A DNA stretch of 64,000 bases, from NCBI GenBank assembly GCA_018136815.1, contig CM030941.1:362939-426938 (forward strand). The letters run 5' to 3'. Shown here piece by piece: positions 12,001 through 23,099 of the stretch. Position 1 is the stretch's first letter. Every line of letters starts with the position of its first letter. This DNA is from Isochrysis galbana (taxonomy: Eukaryota > Haptophyta > Isochrysidales > Isochrysidaceae). Both the position numbers and the translations under genes were made by a program. The notes under the pieces were generated by a model. It was not told the DNA's origin. It ran no database searches and saw only the letters and a list, made by a program, of their open reading frames with translations.

Positions 12001-13261
12001 CCGTTGCGCGCGTGCTCGTAACCGTCCACGAAACTACCCGTGCCAACTATCGGGCTTCTCGCACGTTGGGGCGCCCTGCATACGGTGCGCTCTAAGTCGT
12101 GTGGTTACGCCTGGGTGCAGGTGGGATTGGCGAGGCCTGAAGGCCAACATCTCCGACCACGGCCTTCGCAACTCTCTGCTGGTAGCGCCCATGCCCACCG
12201 CATCAACCGCCCAGATCCTGGGCAACAACGAGTGCTTTGAGCCGTACACCTCCAACCTCTACGCCCGGCGGACGCTTGCGGGAGAGTTTTTAGTCTTGAA
12301 TCCGCACCTTCAAAGGCAGCTTCAACGGCTAGGGCTATGGAGCGGCGAGCTGAGGGAGGAGATTATTGCAGCGGGTGGGTCGATCCAGGTACTGACCCGC
12401 TCTATGCGACGCGCAGCCCCCGTGCGGTCGTATGGTCGATCCGGACGCACTAGTTTCCTTGCCGCTCCCCGACCAGCTCTCTCAGCACGTTCAGCTCAGT
12501 CCTACCCGACCCTCCAGGGCATCGACGCCATCCCTGAGCACACGCGCGACGTCTTCAAGACTGCATGGGAAATGAAGCAGCGAACCATCATCGATATGGC
12601 AGCTGAAAGGGGCGCATTCATCGACCAGTCTCAGTCACTCAACATCTTCATGCCGGTGCGTGCACCACGGGGGCGGTGGCATAGGCTGAGTCCAGGGCGA
12701 GGGTGCCTATGTTGCCGTGAGTCTTCCACAACTCGCCTTGGCCGAGGATCGTCTTTTTGAGGCGGCCGCTGCGAACCCTTTGTTCTCCTAGTCCTGCGCC
12801 ACGCTACTTTGCCCGCGGGTGGCATCCAGTGTGCTGCCCATTTACCGAGGACGGTTCGATTTCGCGCACGCAGTTACCCGGCCCCTTCGACTACTCCCGT
12901 CCCTGTTACCTACCCATGCAAGAGGGCCAGTTCCTCCCGATGACTCCGCCCCTTGCGAAACGCGCCTCTCCATCCTGCCCACGGATCCCAACGTATCACC
13001 ACATCGTCTCAGGCGCCGACCTTTGCCCAGCTCTCCTCGATGCACTTTTACGCGTGGAAGGCGGGGCTCAAGACAGGCATGTACTACCTGCGCTCGCAAC
13101 CGGCTGCGGAGGCCATCAAGTTTACTGTGCGTTCACGCAAGAAGCCACGGCTCGATGGCGCCGGCATCGACGACATCAACACCGACGGTGGGCAAGGCGA
13201 GGCGGCGGCGTCTTGCACGCTTGGCCATGGCGGACCCGATTGTGAGGCTTGCAGTGGGTGA
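9070..13261 (+). CDS. RNR1: Ribonucleoside-diphosphate reductase large subunit (class I R1)
   Basis: Ten exons: start to 9912, 10017-10199, 10363-10525, 10738-10901, 11040-11168, 11295-11393, 11619-11947, 12121-12388, 12518-12655 and 13013-13261. R1 reduces ribonucleotides to deoxyribonucleotides with a radical-bearing small subunit. Family landmarks appear in order: [107 protein letters not shown] and the redox tail ending CEACSG. The introns at 10200 and 11394 have GC donors (CAG|GCAAGC). Seven of nine introns are phase 0. The start is uncertain: the frame is open far upstream through repeats, and I place it at the ATG at 9070 (about 854 residues; fungal R1 is about 890). The front of the ATP-cone (KRDGR strand) is not visible, though its C-terminal helices are. 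Confidence 0.93.
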
Positions 13262-15667
13262 GCACGACTCGAGTTATGGAAGGTGCGTAGCGTGTGAAGC
13301 CGGAGAAGAAATCCAAGTGGAACGGCCTGCCCGGAATGGATCCCTTTAACCCCGAGTGGGGTATTGCTCTATTGTGGAGCTATGGCTTTAACCGAGCATA
13401 GACCCGCGACGCGCAAGCGTCCTCTCGCTGGGACTCGATGTTCAACACCTTCCACGTCGCTGGTGAGTGAGACATCGTGCTTACACGGCGCCGCTTAGGA
13501 CGGCGGTCATGGCCCGACCACCAAGACATGTACTAGTAGAAGAAGCTACGTTCTCCTGCGGTGGCAGATAGGGCAAAGAGTGTGGTTGCGTGCCCGCGCG
13601 CACTTTTTAATTGTTGTTGTGCGCTACCTTGTGCTCGTGATGGTTTGTATTTGAGGCGTGTATTGGTACTCCGTTTCCTTTTCCTAGCGCCACTTCTAAG
13701 CAAAAGGCAGGACGTGAGCGATGTGCGATGTTGACTGACATCGGACATGTACCCCCGGACGGGCGTCAGTGTAAGCCCACGTTAGCGCCTGAGGGGTGGG
13801 AGGGCAAGAGGTGCCTCCCCATGACCCCTACTGATAAGAGTAGGTTGAAGAAAAGGCTGTTATGCCTGTGTTGTTATCATTTGACCTATGGAGCGTACGC
13901 CGCGACCGCTCGCCTGAGCCACCGTTATGTTGGCGATAGTGATTTATGGCTACCTCACATGAAAGGTCGCGTGCCGTCGAGAGAGGGCCGTATGAAAGTT
14001 TTGTTTTTATTCTTTATTCCGTTCAATTAATTGTAAAATGTGAGTTTAAGTATAAAATAATGCACGCGTTCACGTTCACAGTGGGCTTAGGCCGAGTCGG
14101 CAAGGGTAAAATACGAGCTTAAGTATGATTATTGTGGTTTATTATTGTGCTCCGTGGGCAGTTAAATACGCCACATCCATTGTTTAGTGATATGGGACAA
14201 GTGTGATGAGTTGCAATCGCACTTCGACTTCGACATTCGTGCACTAGCAAGTTCTAAAGTTTCAAAACGCGCGCCCCTCGGCGCGGGGGCGCCATGCATG
14301 CGCATGGAACCTTCGTCTGGATGTGCACGCCGTCGAGATTTCGCCAGGTGCACGCCGTACGCCGTGCGTGCGTCCAGAAGCCAGACTCCCCAGCACAGGA
14401 AGCTATGCGTGCGTGGTGGTGAATGAACGCTTTCACACATGTTGGGTGGTGGTGAGTGCTGAACACTTCTCGCCTGATCCTGACATCGCCCATACCCCGC
14501 TCCCACTCTCACCCCATCCCCCATCTACCATGTACCATTCCCCCCTCGCTCCTTGTTTTTGGTTTCGGCGGGTCGGCCCATGTGACCTACTTTGGGCCTC
14601 GAGTGTGTGGGGGGGACGGAGCAGGCCTTTGGGCGTGCTTTTGTGTGAGTAAGTTGCTGAGAGGAGGCTCGGAGCTGAGCAGGGAGTAGGAGTGTGGGTG
14701 TCTTGGCTTGGTCTTGAAGAGGGCAGGCGAGGAGGACGACGGCGCGATCATACGTGCTGAGTGAGAGCATGCGAGTATGCCGGCGTCTTGCTTGTGCACG
14801 TTTTACTGTGCCCGCCTCGGCGTCTGTGCGACTACGCATTCGCCTCTGAGAGGAACTATTTTGTCGCGTCGATTCGTTTGTGCTTGTTACGGTGGCATGT
14901 AGCACTTGAAACTTGAAAGGACGGCTCGGATCTGCCTCCATTTCGATAACGCATCAGCGCAAAGCTGGTTTTCTTTGGCCTCGCATTGCCCAATCGGCTT
15001 ACTTGCAAATAAAAATCGTGCTTGTTTTGGGCTGTATTGACCAAGATATGTGATGTCCGTATTACGCCACACGTGCCGGAAGATACGAGGGATACAGCTC
15101 ACTACCCCAAAAGATCCTTGCTCAGCCCAACCAACGACGATCTTTTTGCGTCTTGCCTGCCTCAAATATTCCGCTATTTGCAAGGGTCTTCTCTTGTTGC
15201 TCACCGGTGAGACGCCGTCACTGCCGTGTGTGCTCTCGGAGTAAGTTGCGGTGGTCGCGTGGTCTATGCATCGGAACAAGCCGAGATGTAAGTGAGCGAG
15301 GACGAGCATGTGGCTTCATGTCCGTGATTACTGATTTGCTGCTGCAACCGCATTGGCATTTGCACAAATAATGCACCAACATGACGCATGAATCACGGAT
15401 CGTGCGAGAACACGTCTTATAGCATAAGCTCGCTCTAGCTGAGTAGTACGTAAGAGCATGAAAAAGTGGTCCACCCCGCCGCGTGGTGAGTACGGCCGTG
15501 TCCTTACTTGGAGATGTTGACCAAGCCCGATCATGCTCATGTTGCAGGCATACAACTCCTGTGACGCCCAATCAAATGGTGCCAAGGAGCCCTCATGCAA
15601 TGGGCACGCCGTCCTGGGCCGCGCGGTAGGCGACCCTCGCGACCGACCCTCCCGGCAACTTCAGCCT
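13262..15667. other. Intergenic region
   Basis: No gene recognised. AT-rich stretches around 13990-14170 contain two related short blocks (GTAAAATGTGAGTTTAAGTA and GTAAAATACGAGCTTAAGTA). A diverged copy of hairpin repeat F5 lies at about 14185-14305. Confidence 0.5.
14185..14305 (+). repeat. Dispersed repeat F5, diverged copy
   Basis: It shares GGGACAAGTGTGATGAGTTGCAATC at its left end and GCGGGGGCGCCATGCATGCGCAT at its right end with copies at 27786-27890 and 60822-60928. The middle has diverged. Confidence 0.5.
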
Positions 15668-18600
15668 TTAGGGTGGCTGCATTGTCATTTGGGCGTACAA
15701 CCCAGCCACCGTCGACAAAAGGACTGCTATCGCAAGTACAGGCATGCCTTGTGCAAGCGAGGCGTTTATGGCAAGGCAGAGCGGCTCGCTCACTAAGTCA
15801 CGGAAGCCTGTTTCTAGCAGTTGGTTGAGAGAGGCGCACTTCGCTCCAAGGAGATATTGCACGTACGGGCCCATCTCGAAGGAATAGTTGAAAACCACAA
15901 TCGCGACCACATCATGCATAGACCAAGCGTAAAGCAGCTCGCACACGCGCAGCATCCGCCGCCGCGTGCGTGTGGAAGAGAGCGAGCGAAATTCTCGATG
16001 CTTGCCGGGTTGGATTTCGGGCAACGCGGTGAAGGGCGAGACAGCCACGTCCTCCCGGACCACAAAGCGCACGTTTGGGGCGCCAGCGTGGGGCCCTCGG
16101 CCAGCTCGGCATGACGCGCGCGGCCGTGTGACCCAGAGGTACGCGATGCACGCCATCCACACAATCGGAGCCACAAGCACCACCAGGAAGTACAAAATTT
16201 GGCTGGCACCGCGTGTGAGAGTGGCTGCAAGAGAATCGGCGTCGCCAGCAGCAGCACCGATAGAGGTGAGCGACAGAATTGTATTCTGGGAAGCCCTCAG
16301 ATCGCCGAGTAGGCCGGTGTACCGGACTTTCATCAAGGGGAGAAAGGCGGAGACAAGCAGAAGGACGGCAGCCACGCCGAGCATGAGAGGCACGACAGCG
16401 CAATTGGAGGAGAGGGCGCAAAAGTGGTCATCGCTTGTGGACTGCGCCCGTTCTGGGGGTGATTGCCAAGCGGGGTCATCCTCCGGAACATTCCGCAGCG
16501 GTGTAGTGGCTCCAGCTGACGCAGGGAAGGCGACAATAGACTGTATTGCCTCAGGAGCTCGCGTAGCAACAGCTTGAGCCTCAGCTCGGCTTTCCAACCC
16601 TGGTGAAGCACCCGAAATGCCTCGGCATGGGTCGGTTTGCAGCCCCAGCCGTCGATCACCCGCAAGCTCTGCCCACTCATGCACGTCGCGCACCACGTGT
16701 CCAATACATTGAAGGAGCCCTACCGCTACGAGCATCAAGTAGAAGGCAGGCAACGTCCCCACCTGCAGCCGCAGAAACACAAAGTCCGTGTCGGACACAC
16801 CAGTAATGTTGCCCACGTGGCCGGGATCGCGAGGACTGTCAAGCGTACTACCCTCTACCACTGCCGGAAGGGCGATGGGAGTGTCGAAGGCAGCGGTGGA
16901 GACCAACACCAGGAAGTAGTCAAAGGCGAGCCATTTGCCGACGAGGTCGAGTAACAGGAGGGCAAGACCGCGCATCCTCAGTTGAAGGGAGCTCCGCGGG
17001 ACTATCCACCACGAGGCCAAAAGGGTGAACAATTTGACAAAGTACAGGCCAATGGCAAGAGCCCCAATCAGGATGGCCAGCGAGTATGTGCGTGCCTCCC
17101 AGTATTCATGAAGGGTGGCATATAGAATTATGTTCTGGAGAGGTGGAAGCTGGACCCGTTCGCCGGCGAGGCGCAACTCTGCCGTCACGGTTGCGGAGGC
17201 AACGTAGGCCGAGGAAACGCCGGGCACTCCTCTAGCTCCAACCATGAGCGCAAGCGTTGCCAGTAGGAGAGCAGGGACCGCGAGCCGTGTCAGCGGGGCA
17301 AGGCGGCAACTCTCCTCTGCCAGGCATGTGAAACCATCGCCAGCGGTGGCGCTGACTGGAGAGGCGGGTGTATCCAAGGCATCTGCCGCAGAGATGACGT
17401 CAAAGGTAACAGCTGCGGCTCGCGGGATGGAGGCGGTACAGTGTCTGGAGAGAGCGCTGTCGCCGTCGCTCGAGACATCGGCGGCGGCGACCGTCGTACA
17501 TTGTGGGCCAGAGCCCGCTGTATGCTGCGTGTTGGAGGCAGACGTATCGAAAGATGAGTGCAAGTGGCCCCACCACGCTAACGCTCCTGCGAGCACGAAC
17601 AAAGCAAGGCCAGAGTAGAGGCCAACGTGGAAGACGAATGCTGAATCCGCCGATCCGTCCGGCTCGCCTACCCGCCCCAAGGAGGAGGCAGCGCTCCGAA
17701 GACGGGCCGCCCGTACCGCACGCTCCGATTGCCGCAGGTACCTTGCCTCGAAAAGGCTGCTCGACACCAGCTCTGCCATAGCGCTAGGTAGCCCCGCCCT
17801 GATCGCTGGCGGCGCAACCATCCACCCGTATGTTGCACACCGCTCGTGTGCTTCGCCGATGATGCGAGCAATCTCGCGATTCGCGAGCGATACCAAGTCT
17901 GGCGTGACGAGAGTCACAAGCTGCGCCGCCCACTCCGCTCGAAGCCACCTAGGCTGTGCACCAGGGGTGAGGGATCGGATGGCAAGCGCCAGGATGCCAC
18001 CTACCTCGTTCACTGCATGCATCATACGCCGTGTCGCCCGCAGCGCCACGAGTCCCGCCCAGCTCGTCACCGGCTGCAAGTGTGCGTTCTCACCGCTAAA
18101 GATGAAGCCCGTTGCGTTCGGCTCAAGGCGGGCCTTCTGCAGTGGCTCCACGAGTAGCTTGCAGATCGTTGCACCATGGCCAAGCTCGTGCAGCCGAAGG
18201 GCAGCTATGGCACCCCAGTTGTACTCTAGCAGCATCGTAGCAACCAATGGGAGGTGGGCCATGGCGACCCGCACCCGCGTTGGCACGCCTTCCAGCCGCA
18301 GTGTCCCTTCCACGATGAGCTGGGTAGCGCCTCCCCCCAGGCTGATGGCATTGTAGAGCGTGTGGCTCGGCATGCCGCCCTGCGGACGCAGCATATCCAC
18401 GTCATAAACCGCGTCCAGATTCGAAATAGTGACGTCCTCCATACTCACGGTCAAGGGTATCGGACGCGTCAGCCCTGACCGGAACAGCTCGCCGGGAAGA
18501 GAGAGGTTGGAAAGTCCAAACCGGCGCAACCACGCAGGAGCCACGGCGCCGATGTGATCAAGCAGCTGGCGGGTCGCTCTAACGACGAGTGATGAGCTGA

Positions 18601-20284
18601 AATCCACTAGCTCCTTGGTCCGGGGTGTCCGGATCGGTGGGCATCGATGCTGCCGTAGACTCTCAATGGCCGCGGATAGGTGAGCATTGAAATGATCCAA
18701 GAGCGCGGCCGAGGCTTCGGAGGGGAGGCTTATATTGAAAGGTAGCGCGATCCGTTCGGGAACCCTCAAAATAGCGCCGGTGAGCACGCGGCCCTCTAAC
18801 TTGTTGTCCGCCCTTGCTGCTTCGGTAGCGCCTGCGCGCCACCATCCACCGGTGGCATTGCTGTCGGCCATATGTGCGCCCGCGCCCATACCACCGGTCG
18901 CGTTGGGCCCGCCGCGTGGCGTGGTTGCCCGCTGGACGCCAGCCCGATCGGGAAACCCATTCGAGAGGCCGCCCACCTCCACGTGATCCGCGTCGATGGC
19001 AACTACTTCATCCACAGTCGCCGTAAGGCGCAGGTCCACCAGTGTCACCCCGAGCACCGCCTCCGCAAAGCAAGCGCTCATATTCATGAAGTCCGGACTT
19101 ACCATGTGACTTGGGAGAAGTTGCGACAGCGCGATATCGGCTGCCGAGCTCAAGTTGAAGACGACGCGCGCCGCAGTAGCAAGCCGGACGTCTCGGAGCG
19201 AGCTGCGCAGCTTGAGTCGCCAAGGAGGCAGAAGTGAGGCGTGCAACCAATCTGAGCGGTCGCGAAAAGGGTAGAAATTCTCGTCCATCGGCATGCGAGT
19301 GCCTCCCGACTTGGCGAGGATCCCGAGTGCGGCCACGCCCTCGGGTGGCAAATCCCTCTCTAGGGTGCTGCCACCCTCCGCACAGAGATGATTCGCATCG
19401 TTGCTCGCATCCCGCTCGCATCCCTCGAACCAAGCTGTCGCTGGAGCTGTACCCTTAGCGTTAGATGCTTTGGCAGAGCCTGACCCCATCTCACGATCTG
19501 CTACTAAGCTCGTCGTGCGAACGATGCGGAACTCCACCGCTGCCTCTACTCCCAGCCTTCGCATGGTCACCGAGGAGTCGAGCCGCGCAAAGTCGTGCTT
19601 CGATGGCTTAAGCATCTCAATCATGTCGAGCGAGTCGAGGTTGGTGAGTGTGAGTTGTGTAAGCGACACATTGAGGCGCAAGCCGGGCAGCAGATTGAGC
19701 GAGAGCGGCGGAAATGAGGACATCGGCAGTATGACGACCCCCGTCGCGTTAGTGAGCCAATCGATAATGCGGTTAAGTCCAAGCGGACCACGAGCGCCTA
19801 TCACCCGGTTGAGCAGGAGGTCGAGCCAGGCGAGGAGAGGAAGACGGCGCCAGTCGATCAGCCCGCGTGCGGTGACGCCCTCGTGCCCGCCAGCCTCCGT
19901 CTCCATCTCCACCTCTTTACGCTGCGAGCGTGTCCAACCTTTATCATGCAGCTCTGCTACTTCCTCCGTTCCCAAATCCCTTTCGCTCACCCTTGCTGAT
20001 AAAGAGAAGTCTCTTCGCAGCCCGAGAAGCGCCGCTTCTCGGAGCCTCTGCTGGTCCGCCGCTCTCTGCTCGGCTGGCACGGCATCTCCATCGAGCTCCG
20101 GCCCTCCCAAAGCCTCGTCCCACGCCTGGCTCCCATCTTCCAACCCTATCTCGTTCCCGCTAGAAGGGAGCTGTCCCTCTCGCTCCATCACAGCGCTTCT
20201 CCCCCCTCGCCCCCCGCTTCTTCCGGCCGTTCCTCTCCCCCTCCCCATCTCCTCCCATCCTCCTTCCCCGGTAGAAGGGCCCAC
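15668..20284 (-). CDS. Large multi-pass membrane protein: tandem TULIP-like lipid-binding repeats plus PqiA-like membrane modules
   Basis: One uninterrupted frame of 1538 codons from the ATG at 20284. The first 870 residues are soluble and rich in N-glycosylation sequons, with two related repeats. One starts at about residue 205 (NVSLTQLTLTNLDSLDMIEM) and the other at about 611 (VSMEDVTISNLDAVYDVDML). Each leads into long amphipathic strands and a helix, as in BPI/SMP-type TULIP lipid-binding domains. About nine hydrophobic helices follow (near 881, 1005, 1065, 1106, 1176, 1295, 1363, 1451 and 1513). Two conserved ends, LVGKWLAFDYFLVLV and LYAWSMHDVVAIVVF, resemble the GRWSMLDVF signature of bacterial PqiA membrane proteins, which act with MCE-type lipid transporters. 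I infer a membrane lipid-transfer protein. The N-terminus may be longer: a signal-peptide exon lies upstream at 20425-20519. Fold assignment by eye only. Confidence 0.8.
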   Translation of the reverse strand: MGPSTGEGGWEEMGRGRGTAGRSGGRGGRSAVMEREGQLPSSGNEIGLEDGSQAWDEALGGPELDGDAVPAEQRAADQQRLREAALLGLRRDFSLSARVSERDLGTEEVAELHDKGWTRSQRKEVEMETEAGGHEGVTARGLIDWRRLPLLAWLDLLLNRVIGARGPLGLNRIIDWLTNATGVVILPMSSFPPLSLNLLPGLRLNVSLTQLTLTNLDSLDMIEMLKPSKHDFARLDSSVTMRRLGVEAAVEFRIVRTTSLVADREMGSGSAKASNAKGTAPATAWFEGCERDASNDANHLCAEGGSTLERDLPPEGVAALGILAKSGGTRMPMDENFYPFRDRSDWLHASLLPPWRLKLRSSLRDVRLATAARVVFNLSSAADIALSQLLPSHMVSPDFMNMSACFAEAVLGVTLVDLRLTATVDEVVAIDADHVEVGGLSNGFPDRAGVQRATTPRGGPNATGGMGAGAHMADSNATGGWWRAGATEAARADNKLEGRVLTGAILRVPERIALPFNISLPSEASAALLDHFNAHLSAAIESLRQHRCPPIRTPRTKELVDFSSSLVVRATRQLLDHIGAVAPAWLRRFGLSNLSLPGELFRSGLTRPIPLTVSMEDVTISNLDAVYDVDMLRPQGGMPSHTLYNAISLGGGATQLIVEGTLRLEGVPTRVRVAMAHLPLVATMLLEYNWGAIAALRLHELGHGATICKLLVEPLQKARLEPNATGFIFSGENAHLQPVTSWAGLVALRATRRMMHAVNEVGGILALAIRSLTPGAQPRWLRAEWAAQLVTLVTPDLVSLANREIARIIGEAHERCATYGWMVAPPAIRAGLPSAMAELVSSSLFEARYLRQSERAVRAARLRSAASSLGRVGEPDGSADSAFVFHVGLYSGLALFVLAGALAWWGHLHSSFDTSASNTQHTAGSGPQCTTVAAADVSSDGDSALSRHCTASIPRAAAVTFDVISAADALDTPASPVSATAGDGFTCLAEESCRLAPLTRLAVPALLLATLALMVGARGVPGVSSAYVASATVTAELRLAGERVQLPPLQNIILYATLHEYWEARTYSLAILIGALAIGLYFVKLFTLLASWWIVPRSSLQLRMRGLALLLLDLVGKWLAFDYFLVLVSTAAFDTPIALPAVVEGSTLDSPRDPGHVGNITGVSDTDFVFLRLQVGTLPAFYLMLVAVGLLQCIGHVVRDVHEWAELAGDRRLGLQTDPCRGISGASPGLESRAEAQAVATRAPEAIQSIVAFPASAGATTPLRNVPEDDPAWQSPPERAQSTSDDHFCALSSNCAVVPLMLGVAAVLLLVSAFLPLMKVRYTGLLGDLRASQNTILSLTSIGAAAGDADSLAATLTRGASQILYFLVVLVAPIVWMACIAYLWVTRPRASCRAGRGPHAGAPNVRFVVREDVAVSPFTALPEIQPGKHREFRSLSSTRTRRRMLRVCELLYAWSMHDVVAIVVFNYSFEMGPYVQYLLGAKCASLNQLLETGFRDLVSEPLCLAINASLAQGMPVLAIAVLLSTVAGLYAQMTMQPP

Positions 20285-20424
20285 CCCGCTCTCCCTCCCG
20301 GTAGACCAGGTTCTCCTCCCCTTCTCCCCCCACTCCCTCGCTCCCTCCCCTCCCCCGCTCCACCCCTGCCTCCCCCCTCCCTCCCCTCTCCCCTTCCCCT
20401 TCCCTCCCCCTCCCCACAGAGGAG

Positions 20425-20519
20425 AGCTCTCTCTCGAGAGAATACAAGGCTGCCTCTCTCAGAGCCGCAGGCCACGAGCGGAAGGCGAGCAGCGGCAGCA
20501 GGAGCGAGAGTGCGCACAT
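20425..20519 (-). CDS. Candidate signal-peptide exon of the membrane-protein gene
   Basis: On the minus strand an ATG at 20519 opens MCALSLLLPLLAFRSWPAAL and runs to SLEREL before a G-rich stretch with GT donor-like sites. It is in a different frame from the 1538-codon frame, so splicing would be needed. One plausible acceptor is the GGGACAG near 20170. A secreted N-terminus would fit the glycosylation sequons in the following domain. The splice junction is not established. Confidence 0.45.
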
Positions 20520-20529
20520 CGCGCGAGTG

Positions 20530-20750
20530 AAGAGCTCTTCCCCTCTCTCCCCTTCCCCCCCTCCCTCCCCTTCCCCCCCCTCCCTCCCCTCTCCCTCTCT
20601 CCCTCCCTCCCGCTCCCTCCCTCCCGCTCTCCCTCCCTCCCTCCCTCTCTCCCCCCCCCTCTCCCCCTTCTTCCTTTTCTCTTTCCTCTCCCTCGTTTCT
20701 CTCCCTCTCTCTCCCCACCCCTCTCTCTCTCTCTCTCTCTCGCTCTCTCC

Positions 20751-20785
<35 letters not shown>

Positions 20786-20811
20786 TCACTCACTTACTCT
20801 CTCTCTCTCCT

Positions 20812-20876
<65 letters not shown>

Positions 20877-20900
20877 CTTCTCTCCTCTCTCTCTCTCTGG
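20530..20900 (+). repeat. CT/CCCT microsatellite with a short CA block
   Basis: Polypyrimidine on the + strand, interrupted by (CA)n and CACTCACTCACT at about 20771-20795. It lies directly 5' of the minus-strand membrane-protein gene. Confidence 0.95.
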
Positions 20901-21167
20901 GGAGAGTGGACGGTCCCAAAATAGAACATAGAGCTAGAAGCATGTCACAGGAGCGGGACGAGGCTTTGTACACTTAGAAATTATAGTCTTGTATGAGAGC
21001 ATCTTGTACGTTGGCCTAGAGGCCTAGCATCCCCAGCTTCACACAGCGGACGAGCCATGCGCCAACCGCACACACACCCCATCGCGGGGTAGAGGGCCTT
21101 AGAGCCGTAGAGGGGCTCCGTGGCCGTCGGAACGAAGGGCTACGGTCCCTCAGCACTATGATTAAAC

Positions 21168-21631
21168 CCTAGTTGGGCCGTCAGTCTGTAAGCTTACGGT
21201 GGTTTTGAGCTTACACTTACATCAGTACTTACATCAGTACTAATATCAGCTTACACCCCTATTATAACTTCTAGTATCGCTATTATTATACTTATACTTA
21301 CTGGGGGGGTGTTCAGCGTGCAGCGCGTGGCGCGCGCGCAAAGGGGAGGGCAGCGCAAATAAACAGAGAGCACGAGTTGGCAGGTGCATGTGAAGAGGCC
21401 AAGAGTCCAAGGTGGTGGGGGGTTGGCAGCTAGCAGGAGAGATAGGCGGGGGAGGGAGCGCGGCTGGCGCGCCTCTGCGCTTGTTCGCGGGGGCTCGTTC
21501 CCGCTCCGGAGTTTTGTTTTCAGTTTTATTTTTGAACTGGCAGCGCCTAGGAACTAACATCAGTATATCAGCTCCTGGGGAGCTAATACTAATGCATCAG
21601 TACTAATATCAGTACTTACAGCCCAACTAGG
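21168..21631. mobile_element. hAT-like MITE, family M1, copy 1
   Basis: 464 bp. It starts CCTAGTTGGGC and ends GCCCAACTAGG, with a second inverted block CTGTAAG/CTTACAG. The flanks GATTAAAC and AATTAAAC match at 7 of 8 bases and form the target duplication. Subterminal sequence is packed with ATCAG-type words (CATCAGTACTTA, AATATCAG). No coding capacity. It is nearly identical to 26973-27443. Confidence 0.9.
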
Positions 21632-21938
21632 AATTAAACTAGGACTAGGACAACAAGAACAAGAAAACTTTGAACTTTGGCACTCCTCCATTGGCCATTG
21701 TGCCCGGGGCCCGGCAAGGTTTTCGTGTTCAAACATGCCCAAATTTCTTTCGGAAATTTCGGTGGGTTTGCACTGATTTTCGGATAGGGCTGCCCCAATT
21801 TTCGCGAACTTTTTGTATGTGCTTCGTGCTTCGAGGTTCGAGGCCCACCGGCCACCGGCCACCGGCCCTCGGCAACGGCAACGGCAACGGGCGAGGTGTT
21901 AGGTGTTAGGTGCCGACAAGTCGAGGCCGCTTGCGCAT

Positions 21939-22070
21939 CCTAGATGGGAAATACGTTTTCACTTTTCACCGTATTTGTACGCAGACCAAATACAGACCGT
22001 ATTTGCCGTATTTGAAACCCCCTCCGTAATTGCTACTTCTATTTGCCCCCGTATTTGGAAGTAGAAGTAG
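21939..22070 (+). mobile_element. Fragment of hAT-like MITE family M2
   Basis: It begins CCTAGATGGGAAATACG, the terminus of the complete M2 copy at 56049-56268. GTATTTG/CAAATAC palindromic words follow. No matching right terminus is visible, so it looks truncated. Confidence 0.6.
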
Positions 22071-22479
22071 TAGAAGTAGACATCGCGACGACGCATACCG
22101 GTCTGTGGTCTAAGATGTCGTTCCGTCAATTAAGGGACATCAATCGAATGGAGCCATCAAATATCCATAGCACGTTATTTATACAACAATATTCACACAT
22201 GATGACCCATTCTCGATGTTTAACACCTACGGCGCGCGCTTTCAGCTTTCAAGGGTTGGGCTAATTTTGGCATTCAGTCCCTTGCCCATGGCTCGCAGGG
22301 CAGGGATGGGGATAAATGAACGCTTCTGGTCTTGCGTGGGGGGCTGTCTGAGTGTGGAGGGAGGGGCGCTCCGGCTAGCGCAGGAAGAAAGCTAGTGAAG
22401 AGCTGGGTGGCATAAGGGGGAAGGGTGCTTGCGCTTGCCGCGGCAGGGAGTCCTGTCTTGAGTGAGAGTCCCGTTCCTT

Positions 22480-23022
22480 TGCCGCTCCGCGATCCATAAA
22501 AATTTGTTAAAATTTTATATTCTCTAGGGGGGTCATGTGTGAGTGTCTCGTGCGTGCTGTGTGCTGTGCGTGGAGAAGTGTCTCTGAAGGTTGTGTTGTT
22601 CGGTACAATGGTGTTCTTTGTGTGCCCATAAGGGCATAAGGGCCACCCGGTCTCGGGCCGCGCTGCCGGAGCAGCGTGGCCCTTACCAGGGTGAGAGGGG
22701 CCTCTGCCATAAGGCATGTCCAGTGGAGGAGTGGCTGCTTGAGCCAAACGCCGATGGGGGGGGGGGGCGAGCAGCTTGCTGCCCCCCTGCCCCCCATCCA
22801 TGGGGGGGGGGCCAGCATGGCTGCCATGAGTGGTGTGGCCGGAGCCACGGGCCGTGTGGCGCGACCGGAGTCGCACGCACCTGCTCGGCCTCAATGGGCG
22901 GACGCGGACGCTTCGACAGCGGCTGCTCCATGGGTACTGGGGGGGCGCCCTCGGCGGGGGGGCCGAAGGAGAGAGGGGGAGAGCGGCGGCGCGCTCCATG
23001 GCAACTGACCATAAAGTTAGTT
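22480..23022 (-). mobile_element. 5' fragment of the ORF-bearing element F4, frameshifted
   Basis: Read on the minus strand from 23022, it begins AACTAACTTTATGG, then ATGGAGCGCGCCGCCGC at 22999. It parallels the F4 start at 36029-36420 through SFGPPAEG, RPRPP.EAEQVRATPVAPHGPW, GHALWQR and the CCCTTATGGGCACA segment. A CTCTCTCC/CTCTCC length change (+2) near the start breaks the frame. The copy lacks the conserved second half of the ORF and the 3' tail. Confidence 0.7.
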
Positions 23023-23099
23023 GTCAACACTCGGGACTAAGGCCTTTAACGGGTTGACAATTGAGTGGACGTTGCAAATATTTATTCTGGATTCATTAG

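Noticed and set aside
20160-20789. Minus-strand Glu/Gly/Arg-rich frame taken whole as a gene
   Set aside because: Most of it is GA-repeat translation. Only the MCALSLLLPLLAF segment looks real, and it was kept as a candidate exon.
22274-22999. Intact 241-codon minus-strand protein
   Set aside because: It is a frameshifted relative of the F4 element ORF, not a host gene.
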